Positions 16,983 through 24,890 of a stretch of DNA of 39,820 nt are shown in pieces (positions within the stretch are counted from its first letter, which is position 1; every line of letters starts with the position of its first letter). A program made the position numbers and the translations under genes. Location of the stretch: NCBI RefSeq assembly GCF_001499735.1, contig NZ_LN848257.1, positions 1,557,425 through 1,597,244 of the forward strand, in the 5' to 3' direction. A model generated the notes under the pieces. That model was not told the origin of the DNA and ran no database searches. It saw nothing but the letters and a program-made list of their open reading frames with translations. This DNA comes from Thiocapsa sp. KS1 (lineage in GTDB: Bacteria; Pseudomonadota; Gammaproteobacteria; Chromatiales; Chromatiaceae).

Positions 16983-17088
16983 CGAGCACAGGGCGCTCGG
17001 GTCGCGAACGACTTGCATCGGCATCAGGCGCCACCACCCTCTGTCAAGATTGTCAATCCTGACTCGACACGATCCCGGAGCCGTACCC

Positions 17089-17391
17089 ATGACCGAAGCA
17101 CTGAGCGTTCCCCTGGACAACGAAGGCTTTCTCCTCAACCGCGAGGACTGGAGCGAAGAGGTCGCCGTCGAGCTTGCCAAGGCGGATGACTTCGAGATGA
17201 CCGACCAGGTCATGGGCTTCATCCGCGAGGCTCGGGCCATGTACGAAGCCGACGGCGTCGTCCCGCCGATCCGCATCTTCGCCAAGAAGCAGAAGGTCTC
17301 GACCAAAGATCTCTACGACATCTTCAGGAAAGGCCCGATGAAGCTGATCTGCAAGTGGGGTGGATTGCCGAAACCGACCGGCTGCGTTTAA
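17089..17391 (+). CDS. DsrC/TusE-family sulfur-carrier protein with both C-terminal cysteines
   Basis: A 100-residue protein of the DsrC/TusE/RspA superfamily. It begins with the usual LDNEGFLLNREDWSEEVA and ends CKWGGLPKPTGCV, so Cys88 and the penultimate Cys99 are both present, 11 residues apart as in DsrC. It lacks the insertion before the C-terminal arm that marks true DsrC of dsr operons, and no dsr or tus genes are adjacent. It is probably one of the accessory DsrC paralogues of Chromatiaceae, carrying sulfur or acting as a thiol switch. The GGAG ribosome binding site at about 17077 decides the start. Confidence 0.9.
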   Translation: MTEALSVPLDNEGFLLNREDWSEEVAVELAKADDFEMTDQVMGFIREARAMYEADGVVPPIRIFAKKQKVSTKDLYDIFRKGPMKLICKWGGLPKPTGCV

Positions 17392-17475
17392 AGCGAGTCC
17401 TTTGTCGACTTCTGAACCGGCTTTGCCGGCGCATTCGCATCGCAATCCGAAAGATGACGTGCCGGAAGCGCTTTA
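17389..17475. repeat. 87-bp inverted-repeat element, divergent CTRAACCGCG-family member
   Basis: TAAAGCG at 17389-17395 faces CGCTTTA at 17469-17475. The left terminus supplies the TAA stop codon of the DsrC-like gene. Length and position match the other elements; the termini carry G in place of the first C of ACCGCG. Confidence 0.4.
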
Positions 17476-17505
17476 CGGAATCTTTCCCGAGATTGGGTTA
17501 GCCGG

Positions 17506-17532
17506 TACAGGAGGGCTCGGAGCCCTCCTGTA
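17506..17532. terminator. Perfect 12-bp hairpin downstream of the DsrC-like gene
   Basis: TACAGGAGGGCT, loop CGG, AGCCCTCCTGTA: a perfect 12-bp stem with a 3-base loop, followed by TCTTGCC. It probably ends the DUF3050/DsrC-like transcript, although the T-tract is weak. Confidence 0.6.
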
Positions 17533-17808
17533 TCTTGCCCGCCACCCGAAAACTCTCCGATCGAGCTGATCGAGCTGACTGTCGTGGGAGGACGATCCGA
17601 CCTCGCCGCACCCCGGACTTCCCGACGCCCTCCATCCGGTCGCCCGCATCTGCCCCGACCCCGGGCGACCAAAGCGTCCGCAAATCCACTCGGGATCCTG
17701 TGCAGCGGCCGCACAAGCTGCTGAAATAGGCCCCTCCGGGAACCCTCTCGACGGGCCTCGGTTTTGGACGTGAATGATGGCTTGCCATCACGCCCGCACC
17801 ACCCCGCT
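17533..17808. other. Non-coding stretch between the dsrC-like terminator and the feo promoter
   Basis: No gene with recognisable motifs is seen on either strand. Several short open frames cross it without ribosome binding sites or family signatures. The remaining gap to feoA is the Fur-regulated promoter and a leader of about 160 bases. Confidence 0.4.
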
Positions 17809-17848
17809 TTGAGAATCATTTGCAATTAGATCGAGGCTGGACTAGCAT
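17809..17848 (+). promoter_or_regulatory. feo promoter overlapped by a Fur box
   Basis: A -35 box TTGCAA (17820-17825), a 17-base spacer and a -10 box TAGCAT (17843-17848). Overlapping the -35 is TTGAGAATCATTTGCAATT (17809-17827), close to the Fur consensus, which has GAGAATCATT-type cores. Iron-bound Fur at this place would block RNA polymerase, as expected for ferrous iron uptake genes. Confidence 0.7.
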
Positions 17849-18012
17849 TTCGAACGAACAGGATGGCTGCCGGCCGGCCGAGCCCTCGACAAGGCCCGAA
17901 ACATGCCTGTCTGTGTCCCATCCCGACGTTCGACGCACCTTGCGAGCGTCTTGCCGCCCTCGAGACCCGGCGAAACCTCCGGGCCCGAGGCCCTTGAATT
18001 GGAGAGTCAACG

Positions 18013-18309
18013 ATGTTCGGTCAACAGGGTCTATCACACCACGTCGGCCACGAGCCGCCGACGATGAGCAGCCCGCCCGTGAAGGGTTTTCCGCTCATGA
18101 TGGCCGATGAAGGTGCGCACCTGCGAATCGTCGCCCTGCATGGCGGCAAAGGTTTGACGACGCGTCTGACCGAGCTCGGCCTGAACGTCGGATCAGAGGT
18201 CCGCGTCCTGCAACGTCAAGGTGGAGGGCTTCTGATCGCTCGCGGGGAATCCCGCATCGCGCTCGGCGGGGGGATGGCCGCCAAGATCCAGGTCGCCCCG
18301 CTCGGCTGA
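18013..18309 (+). CDS. feoA: Ferrous iron transport protein A (first copy, extended N terminus)
   Basis: A 98-residue FeoA: a small SH3-like cytoplasmic protein that aids FeoB. The domain spans about residues 24-98 (FPLMMADEGAHLRIVALHGGKGLTTRLTELGLNVGSEVRVLQRQGGGLLIARGESRIALGGGMAAKI). About 23 residues with HHVGHE precede it. A GGAGAG ribosome binding site supports the ATG. It is the first gene after the Fur-box promoter and is followed 69 bases later by a second, divergent feoA. Two FeoA proteins in one feo operon are known in some bacteria. Confidence 0.93.
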   Translation: MFGQQGLSHHVGHEPPTMSSPPVKGFPLMMADEGAHLRIVALHGGKGLTTRLTELGLNVGSEVRVLQRQGGGLLIARGESRIALGGGMAAKIQVAPLG

Positions 18310-18378
18310 CGACCGAAATCCGGCACGGACGGCCGGGCAACCGACCTCATTCGATTTTCACGCGATCTATCGGCACTC

Positions 18379-18612
18379 ATGACCACACTCAGAGACATGA
18401 AGTCCGGCGAACACGGCCGGGTCAAGGGTTTTGACGCGGGCGCACCGGCCTATCGCCGCAAGCTCCTTTCGATGGGGTTGACCCCCGGGGCGGAGATCCA
18501 GGTGATCCGTGTCGCACCGCTCGGCGATCCGGTGGAGCTGCGGGTGCGCGGCTGCTCGATCAGCCTGCGCAAGGACGAAGCGGCCGCCCTGCTGGTGGAG
18601 GCCCTCTCGTGA
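18379..18612 (+). CDS. feoA: Ferrous iron transport protein A (second copy)
   Basis: A 77-residue FeoA of standard length. The motif LLSMGLTPGAEIQVIRVAPLGDPVELRVRGCSISLRKDEAAALLVE is the canonical FeoA core. It differs clearly from the upstream copy, so the two are unlikely to be a recent duplication. Its stop overlaps a GTG from which the feoB frame is open. It should act with FeoB at the inner face of the cytoplasmic membrane. Confidence 0.95.
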   Translation: MTTLRDMKSGEHGRVKGFDAGAPAYRRKLLSMGLTPGAEIQVIRVAPLGDPVELRVRGCSISLRKDEAAALLVEALS

Positions 18613-18656
18613 GCAACCTCCCGAACGGAACCCTCGGCGAGACCGGGAAGACGACC

Positions 18657-20987
18657 ATGAGCAAACCCTTGACCATCGGCGTGGTCGGCAACCCGAACTG
18701 CGGCAAGACGACCCTCTTCAATGCACTGACCGGATCGCGACAGCGCGTCGGCAACTGGCCGGGCGTGACGGTCGAGCGCAAGATCGGACGCTATCGCTTC
18801 GAGGGATCCATCGTTCACCTCATCGATCTGCCCGGCACCTATTCGCTGGACGTCTCGGATCACGATCTCTCGCTCGACGAGCGCATTGCACGCGATTTCA
18901 TCCACGCTCGCGAGGCGGATCTGGTTCTCAACATCCTCGATGCGACCAACCTCGAGCGCAATCTCTATCTCACCACCCAGCTGATCGAGATGGGCCGCCC
19001 CCTGGTCGTGGCGCTGAACATGATGGATGTGGCGCGCGAGCGGGGCATGACAATCGACGTCGATGCGCTCGCCAAACGTCTCGGCTGTCCGGTTGTTCCC
19101 ATCTCGGCGGCGACCGGAGAAGGCATCGTGGATCTCAAGCGCGTCCTGCTCGAGAGCCAGGCAAGCCATCCGATCCCGCAGATCGAGATCCCCTATCAGC
19201 CGCTGCTGGAAAAGGCGATCGCCGCGCTCCTGCCGCGTGTCGCGCCGATCGCCCGCGAGAACGGCGACTCGCCCCGCTGGCTTGCCGCCCGGCTGCTCGA
19301 AGGCGACGATCTGGCGCAGCGCCTGGTCGGCGACCAGGTCAAGCCCGACGAGGTCCGGGCGCTCCTCGGCGATCAGGCCGAGGACCTGGATATCCTGATT
19401 GCCGACGCCCGCTACAGCTTCGCACACGCGATGACCCAGGCATCCGTGACGCAGGTCGGCGCGGTCTCGCGCAACCTCTCCGACCGCATCGATCGGGTGA
19501 TGCTCAACCGACTGCTCGGCATCCCGATCTTCCTGGTCGTGATGTATCTGATGTTCATGTTCACCATCAACATCGGAGGGGCCTTCATCGACGTCTTCGA
19601 TCAGGCCGCCGGCACCCTCTTCGTGGATGGAACGGCCAATGTCCTGGCCGGACTGGGTGCACCCGCCTGGCTGGTCCTGCTGCTGGCCGACGGCATCGGC
19701 GGCGGCATCCAGGTGGTGGCGACCTTCATCCCCATCATCGCCTTCCTCTACATCTTCATGTCGGTCCTGGAGGATTCGGGCTACATGGCCCGTGCCGCCT
19801 TCGTGATGGATCGCTTCATGCGCGCCGTCGGCCTACCGGGCAAATCCTTCGTGCCGCTGCTGGTCGGCTTCGGCTGCAACGTGCCGGCGATCATGGCCGC
19901 ACGGACCCTGGAAAACCAACGCGATCGGACCTTGACGGTCCTGATGGCGCCCTTCATGTCCTGCGGTGCGCGTCTGCCGGTCTATGTGCTCTTCGCCGCC
20001 GCCTTCTTCCCGGTCGGCGGCCAGAACATCGTCTTCGGGCTGTATCTGATCGGCATCGCGGTCGCGGTGCTGACCGGGTTCGTGATGAAGAGCACCCTGC
20101 TCAAGGGCGATGCCACGCCCTTCATCATGGAGCTGCCGCCCTATCACCTGCCGACCATCAAGGGCATCGCCCTGCGCACGATCGAACGCACCAAAGGGTT
20201 CGTGGTCCGCGCAGGGCAGGTCATCGTCCCCATGGTGCTCATGCTCAACGTCATGAACAGCGTCGGCACGGACGGCTCCTTCGGCAACGAGAACAGCGAC
20301 AAATCGGTCCTCGCCGAGGTCGGCCGCACGCTCTCGCCGGCCTTCGCACCCATGGGTCTGGACGCGGAGAACTGGCCGGCCACCGTCGGCATCTTCACCG
20401 GCATTCTGGCCAAGGAGGCGGTGGTCGGTACCCTGGATGCGACCTACTCGGCACTCGCGGCCGCGGATGCCGGCGAGACCGAAGAGGAGGCGCCCTTCGA
20501 TCTGAAGGCCGGCCTGCTCGGCGCCTTGGCGAGCGTTCCCGCAAACCTTGCCGATGCGTTCGGCAGTTGGGAGGATCCGATCGGCTTGAACGTCGGCGAC
20601 CTGACCGACACGGCCGCCGTGGCCGAGTCTCAAGCGATCACCACAGGCACCTTCGGGGCCATGGCCTCGCGCTTCGACGGGGCCGCCGGCGCCTTCGCCT
20701 ATCTGCTCTTTATCCTGCTCTATGCGCCCTGTGTCGCGGCGATTGCGGCCATCTATCGCGAGACCTCGCCGGGCTGGGCGGTCTTCACGGTGCTCTGGAC
20801 GACGGGGCTCGGCTACATCGTCGCCACCGTCTTCTATCAGAGCGCCATCTTCGCGCGCGATCCGACCAGCTCCGCGGCCTGGATCGGCGGCATGCTGGCC
20901 CTCTTTGCCGCCGTGGTCATCGGGATGCGGCTCAGTGCGGAGCGCGGAGGTCCTCGTCCCACCGGACTGGTCCGCGAAGGGGCCTGA
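18657..20987 (+). CDS. feoB: Ferrous iron transporter FeoB
   Basis: A 776-residue inner-membrane Fe2+ transporter. An N-terminal G domain has G1 GNPNCGKT (11-18), G3 DLPG (57-60) and G4 NMMD (121-124), followed by a helical GDI-like domain and the Gate-type membrane core. The pore cysteine motif GFGCNVPAI and a second SCGARLPVYVLFAAAFF are visible. ATG 18657 has a GGGAAG ribosome binding site and places the G domain at the usual position. A GTG at 18609, overlapping the feoA stop, is an alternative adding 16 residues. feoC follows 51 bases later. Confidence 0.96.
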   Translation: MSKPLTIGVVGNPNCGKTTLFNALTGSRQRVGNWPGVTVERKIGRYRFEGSIVHLIDLPGTYSLDVSDHDLSLDERIARDFIHAREADLVLNILDATNLERNLYLTTQLIEMGRPLVVALNMMDVARERGMTIDVDALAKRLGCPVVPISAATGEGIVDLKRVLLESQASHPIPQIEIPYQPLLEKAIAALLPRVAPIARENGDSPRWLAARLLEGDDLAQRLVGDQVKPDEVRALLGDQAEDLDILIADARYSFAHAMTQASVTQVGAVSRNLSDRIDRVMLNRLLGIPIFLVVMYLMFMFTINIGGAFIDVFDQAAGTLFVDGTANVLAGLGAPAWLVLLLADGIGGGIQVVATFIPIIAFLYIFMSVLEDSGYMARAAFVMDRFMRAVGLPGKSFVPLLVGFGCNVPAIMAARTLENQRDRTLTVLMAPFMSCGARLPVYVLFAAAFFPVGGQNIVFGLYLIGIAVAVLTGFVMKSTLLKGDATPFIMELPPYHLPTIKGIALRTIERTKGFVVRAGQVIVPMVLMLNVMNSVGTDGSFGNENSDKSVLAEVGRTLSPAFAPMGLDAENWPATVGIFTGILAKEAVVGTLDATYSALAAADAGETEEEAPFDLKAGLLGALASVPANLADAFGSWEDPIGLNVGDLTDTAAVAESQAITTGTFGAMASRFDGAAGAFAYLLFILLYAPCVAAIAAIYRETSPGWAVFTVLWTTGLGYIVATVFYQSAIFARDPTSSAAWIGGMLALFAAVVIGMRLSAERGGPRPTGLVREGA

Positions 20988-21038
20988 CGGCCGGATCGGC
21001 TCGACGTCCACGCCCTCATCTCGACACGGAGACACTGC

Positions 21039-21281
21039 ATGATCCTCTCGGAGCTCACCGGTTATCTCGAGCAGCACCATCGGGTCGGCCTGATGGATCT
21101 GGCCTATCGCTTCGAATCCAGCCCGGACGCGCTGCGCGGCATGCTGAGCATCCTGGAGCGCAAGGGCCGGGTCCGCCGGATCACGGGTGCGGCCGGATGT
21201 AGCTCGGGATGCAGCAAATGCGACCCCGCGACGGTCGAGACCTATGAATGGATCGGCGAAAGATCTCGGGCGGAGGCCTGA
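21039..21281 (+). CDS. feoC: FeoC-like winged-helix protein with cysteine cluster
   Basis: An 80-residue FeoC. It has an N-terminal winged-helix (MILSELTGYLEQHHRVGLMDLAYRFESSPDALRGMLSILERKGRVRRI) and a cysteine-rich loop CSSGCSKC preceded by GAAG, as in FeoC proteins that bind an oxygen-sensitive Fe-S cluster. In enterobacteria it protects FeoB from proteolysis. It is the last canonical feo gene here. Regulation should follow the upstream Fur box. Confidence 0.93.
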   Translation: MILSELTGYLEQHHRVGLMDLAYRFESSPDALRGMLSILERKGRVRRITGAAGCSSGCSKCDPATVETYEWIGERSRAEA

Positions 21282-21402
21282 TATCGGCGGGAGAAGAGTC
21301 GCCCGCGAACAACCAACAACTCGGATTCGGCGCGGCTTTCGGACCGGGGCAATGACGGGACGGAAGACCCTTCCGGCGACTTCGATCACAAAAGAGATGA
21401 CG

Positions 21403-22431
21403 ATGCACACACACGACATCAGCGACTGGGGTCATAGCCACGACTTTGCCACCGCCGGTCAGCAGGATGCGGAGCGTCGCACGCGCTGGGTCGTGGGTCT
21501 CACGCTCGCGGCCATGTCCGTCGAGCTGGTTGCCGGTTGGATCACAGGCTCGATGGCGCTCTTGGCGGACGGCTGGCACATGGGCAGTCATGCCGCGGCG
21601 CTCGGCATCGCCGCCTACGCCTACGCCTTCGCGCGGCAGCGCGGGACGGATCGGCGCTTCACCTTCGGAACCGGCAAGGTGTCCTCGCTCGCGGGCTATT
21701 CGAGCGCCCTCCTGTTGGCCGCCGGCGCCCTCTGGATGTTGTTCGAATCATTGAGCCGTTTGATCGATCCGGTCGATATCCGCTACGAGGAAGCGATTGT
21801 CGTCGCCGTCTTCGGTCTCGCCGTGAACCTACTGAGTGCCTGGCTGCTGGGTCATTCCGGACACGAGCACCATCATCACGGGCATGCGCATCATGACGAC
21901 GATCATGCACATGAGCACCATCATCCGCATGACCACCATCACGGCCACGCCGACACTCGGGACCACAACCTCGAGGCCGCCTACCTCCACGTCATCGCCG
22001 ATGCCCTGACATCGGTCCTGGCACTGGTGGCGCTCGCGATGGGCATGCTCTACGGCTGGGTCTTCATGGACCCGCTGATGGGGATCGTCGGCGCCGCCCT
22101 GGTCGGTCGCTGGGCCTGGGGACTTGCTCGCGAGAGCGCGCAGGTGCTGCTCGACGCAGGCGACAACGGCTCGATCGAGCAGGAGATACGCCGGCGGATC
22201 GAGGCCGATTCCGACAATCAGGTCGCGGATCTGCACGTCTGGCGGATCGCACCAGCCGGACGCGCCTGCATCCTGTCGCTTGTTACCCACCATCCGCGAC
22301 CCGTAGAGCACTACCGCGGCCTGCTGGCCGGGATGGCGGGTTTGCTCCATGTAACAGTCGAGGTCAATCAGTGCCGGCAGCCGGAATGTGGGGCGGGGGC
22401 CAAGGAAAACGCCCGAATCGCAATAAGTTAA
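21403..22431 (+). CDS. dmeF: DmeF-type cation diffusion facilitator (Co2+/Ni2+ or Fe2+ efflux)
   Basis: A 342-residue CDF exporter with six helices. The N terminus HTHDISDWGHSHDF is the DmeF hallmark. Transport-site residues are visible in helix 2 (ADGWHMGSH, His59/His63, Asp56) and helix 5 (HVIADALTS, His196/Asp200). A very histidine-rich cytoplasmic loop lies at residues 150-188. DmeF proteins export cobalt or nickel, some also iron. ATG 21403 was chosen for its spacing to AGAG. No DmeR regulator is adjacent. Lying 121 bases after feoC, it may be read from the feo promoter and relieve metal overload. Confidence 0.9.
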   Translation: MHTHDISDWGHSHDFATAGQQDAERRTRWVVGLTLAAMSVELVAGWITGSMALLADGWHMGSHAAALGIAAYAYAFARQRGTDRRFTFGTGKVSSLAGYSSALLLAAGALWMLFESLSRLIDPVDIRYEEAIVVAVFGLAVNLLSAWLLGHSGHEHHHHGHAHHDDDHAHEHHHPHDHHHGHADTRDHNLEAAYLHVIADALTSVLALVALAMGMLYGWVFMDPLMGIVGAALVGRWAWGLARESAQVLLDAGDNGSIEQEIRRRIEADSDNQVADLHVWRIAPAGRACILSLVTHHPRPVEHYRGLLAGMAGLLHVTVEVNQCRQPECGAGAKENARIAIS

Positions 22432-22441
22432 ATCCCCCGTA

Positions 22442-22516
22442 GGCTGGGGTGAGCGCAGCGAACCCCGGCATCCCCGGTGCCGGCGCCCAGCCTGGGTTCG
22501 CAAGCTCACCCCAGCC
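22442..22516. terminator. 13-bp perfect inverted repeat between convergent dmeF and pqiC
   Basis: GGCTGGGGTGAGC (22442-22454) and GCTCACCCCAGCC (22504-22516) with about 49 bases between. The left arm is followed by GCAGCGAACCCC, so this is also a variant of the dispersed GCGCAGCG repeat. It could act as a bidirectional terminator. Confidence 0.5.
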
Positions 22517-22536
22517 GTCGCGTCTCCAACTGCAAA

Positions 22537-23208
22537 TCAGGGGAGGCGCAACGCGCCGTCTCGATGCTCGGGCTGCTCCGGTACCGGCGGCTTGGGCTTC
22601 GGGAGCTGCTTCAAGGTCGCCGCCACATCGCGACTGAAGTCACCCAGGGTCTCGCTCATCGCGGCGATGAGTGCGCCCTCGTCCTTCGGCTCGGCCAGCG
22701 GGCGACGGTAGTGCGTCTCCTCGACGCGCAGGACCTGATCCGTGCGGTGGTCGAGCACGATCCAACGCGCCCGCAGCACGGCATATCCGTCATAGGTTCC
22801 TTCGAAGGCAAGCACGTCGGCCGTAACCCGAAAGTCCAAGGGATAGCGAACCTCGTTGGGAACGGCGAAGACGCTGGTCGTGCCCAACAAAGCGGACATG
22901 TTTTCGATCCAGACCCGCAGAAAATCATCCTGAATCGTCCCGCCCCAGCGATGGAATTCATCGATGGCCAGCCGATTGCCGGCATCGCGCGTCACGATCT
23001 GGGGGCGGTCAAGAAACTGAGGAAAGTTGACCGGACCCAAACCGACGCCCGGCGCCGTGCCCAGCGTCATAGTCGGCGGGCCGCCCGAGTCGGGCAGCGC
23101 ACGCATCGGCGTCAGGGTGTAAAAGCTCGACGGCGGCGAGGTCGCACAGCCCCCCGTCGTGACCAAGGCGGCGACCGCGACGGCCAACCCAAATCCCCTC
23201 ACCTTCAT
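22537..23208 (-). CDS. pqiC: PqiC-like lipoprotein (ABC-type transport auxiliary)
   Basis: A 223-residue outer-membrane lipoprotein. The signal peptide ends in a lipobox-like TTGGC with the cysteine near residue 21, followed by the family motif PPSSFYTL. The domain matches PqiC/YmbA (DUF330), which forms rings receiving lipids from the PqiB tunnel. An AAAGGAGGAGG ribosome binding site supports the start, and the ATG overlaps the pqiB stop by 4 bases. The C terminus is proline-rich (KPKPPVPEQPEH). Confidence 0.93.
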   Translation of the reverse strand: MKVRGFGLAVAVAALVTTGGCATSPPSSFYTLTPMRALPDSGGPPTMTLGTAPGVGLGPVNFPQFLDRPQIVTRDAGNRLAIDEFHRWGGTIQDDFLRVWIENMSALLGTTSVFAVPNEVRYPLDFRVTADVLAFEGTYDGYAVLRARWIVLDHRTDQVLRVEETHYRRPLAEPKDEGALIAAMSETLGDFSRDVAATLKQLPKPKPPVPEQPEHRDGALRLP

Positions 23209-24890
23209 CGACCTCCTCCTTTGCCCCTCAGCAGGGCTTCCGGGTGACGCTCCAGATAGTCCGTCAGGTCCCGCAGCGATCGTGCCGCACCCGAGACCTC
23301 GTTGAGCGAGCGTCGCAGCTCGACGGAAATGGGTGACCCCTCCTCGATCATCCGGCGCACGTCCCGCAAGGTTGCGGTCGTCTGACGAAGGGTCTCCGCC
23401 AGCTCCGGCGCAACACCGGTGTTGAGCTGCGCGGCCACCCCACGGATCTCAGCCAGCGACCGCTCGAGCTCCACGATACCCTGTTTGAGTGCCGCGGAGC
23501 TCATGATCTCGCTCGCGCCCGCAAGCGTGTCGGTCAGATCCTTGCCGATCCGATCCAACGGAAAGGCTTCAAGTCGGTCGAGGATCGCGGTGACCTTGTT
23601 GGTCAGCGCCTCGAGCGAGCCCGGGACGGTCGGCAACACCTCGTAATCGCCCTCCCTCGCGAGGACCTCGGGTGCCGCATCCGGGTAGAAATCGAGCTCG
23701 ACATAGAGCTGGCCCGTGATGAGACTCCCGGACTTGAGCTGAGCCCGTAGACCCTTGGCAACCAACTGCCTGATCATGCCTGTCTCGTCGAGCGCGCCGC
23801 GGTCGCCGCGCACCGTGACCCGCTCCGGCTCCACCTCGATCAAGACCGGGATATGAAACTGCAGCTCCTCCACACTCAGCTGGAGCTGGATATCGAGGAC
23901 CTTCCCGATGGTGATCCCGCGCAGCATGACGGGTGCGCCGACGCTCAAGCCGCGTACCGAGCCCTCGAAGAAGAGCAGATAACGCTCCTTGTGCAGATAG
24001 ATCTTCTCATGGGCATTGTCTCGACTGGCATAGAGCGGGAACACATCATCGGCACTCGGGGGCTCGCCCGGCGCATCGATGGTATCCGGCGTGTCGAAGG
24101 CGACCCCGCCGATCAAGACCGACATGAGCGATTCGGTATCCACCTTCACGCCGGCCGCGCTCAACGAGAAATCGATCCCGCTGGCGTTCCAAAACCGAGT
24201 GCTCGTCGAGACCAACCGATCATGCGGGGCGAAAATAAAGACGTCGACACTGACCGCCTCCCCGTCGCTGTCGAGCGAGAATCCGGCGACCTGACCGACC
24301 TGAATCTGGCGGTAATAGACCGGGGCGCCGATGTTCAACGATGCCAAGGTGGGCGAGCGCAGCGTGAATCGCGTCCCCGGCTCCGAGGTCGTGAACAACG
24401 GCGGCTCCTCGAGGCCCTTGAATCGGCGCTGCTCCTTGCCGTCACGCACCGGATCGATCGCGATGAAGGAGCCCGACAGCAGGGTTTCCAGACCCGAGAC
24501 ACCGCTGGCGGTCACCCGCGGGCGCTCGACCCAGAAGCGCGTTTTCTCCGTCAGAAACTCCTCCGAGCCGTGCTTGAGCTCGGCGGTGACGATGACGCTC
24601 TTCAGATCCGGACTCACGTCGATCGCCGTGACCTGCCCGATATCGACATCCTTGAACTTGACCTTGGTCGTACCGGCTACCAGCCCCGATGCCGTCCTGA
24701 ACTCGATCGTGACGCTCGGCCCTCGTTCGGCATAGGTCTTGGCCGCAAGCCAGCCCCCGATCAACAGGGCCACGATCGGGATCAGCCAGACGAGCGAAAT
24801 ACCGCTACGCCCCCTGACGATCGCCGCAGGCGCGCCCTCAAAGGGATCCGGCACGGGCGGCCCCGAACGGGCGTTCTCGATCTCCGACAT
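23205..24890 (-). CDS. pqiB: PqiB, intermembrane lipid transport MCE protein
   Basis: A 561-residue protein anchored by one N-terminal helix (SGISLVWLIPIVALLIGGWLAAKTY), followed by three MCE domains and a long C-terminal coiled coil. The MCE repeats open near VTIEFRTASGLVAGTTKVKF, FTLRSPTLASLNIGAPVYYRQIQVG and LLFFEGSVRGLSVGAPVMLRGI. In E. coli PqiB forms a hollow needle across the periplasm carrying phospholipid-like molecules. ATG 24890 has a good GGAG/AGGG ribosome binding site; ATG 24908 is possible. Its start lies inside the end of pqiA. Confidence 0.95.
   Translation of the reverse strand: MSEIENARSGPPVPDPFEGAPAAIVRGRSGISLVWLIPIVALLIGGWLAAKTYAERGPSVTIEFRTASGLVAGTTKVKFKDVDIGQVTAIDVSPDLKSVIVTAELKHGSEEFLTEKTRFWVERPRVTASGVSGLETLLSGSFIAIDPVRDGKEQRRFKGLEEPPLFTTSEPGTRFTLRSPTLASLNIGAPVYYRQIQVGQVAGFSLDSDGEAVSVDVFIFAPHDRLVSTSTRFWNASGIDFSLSAAGVKVDTESLMSVLIGGVAFDTPDTIDAPGEPPSADDVFPLYASRDNAHEKIYLHKERYLLFFEGSVRGLSVGAPVMLRGITIGKVLDIQLQLSVEELQFHIPVLIEVEPERVTVRGDRGALDETGMIRQLVAKGLRAQLKSGSLITGQLYVELDFYPDAAPEVLAREGDYEVLPTVPGSLEALTNKVTAILDRLEAFPLDRIGKDLTDTLAGASEIMSSAALKQGIVELERSLAEIRGVAAQLNTGVAPELAETLRQTTATLRDVRRMIEEGSPISVELRRSLNEVSGAARSLRDLTDYLERHPEALLRGKGGGR

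Noticed and set aside
18509-21202. An 897-codon frame overlapping feoB
   Set aside because: Out-of-frame shadow of feoB, arginine-rich with no domain.
19833-21419. A 528-codon minus-strand frame opposite feoB and feoC
   Set aside because: Antisense shadow without start signals or motifs.
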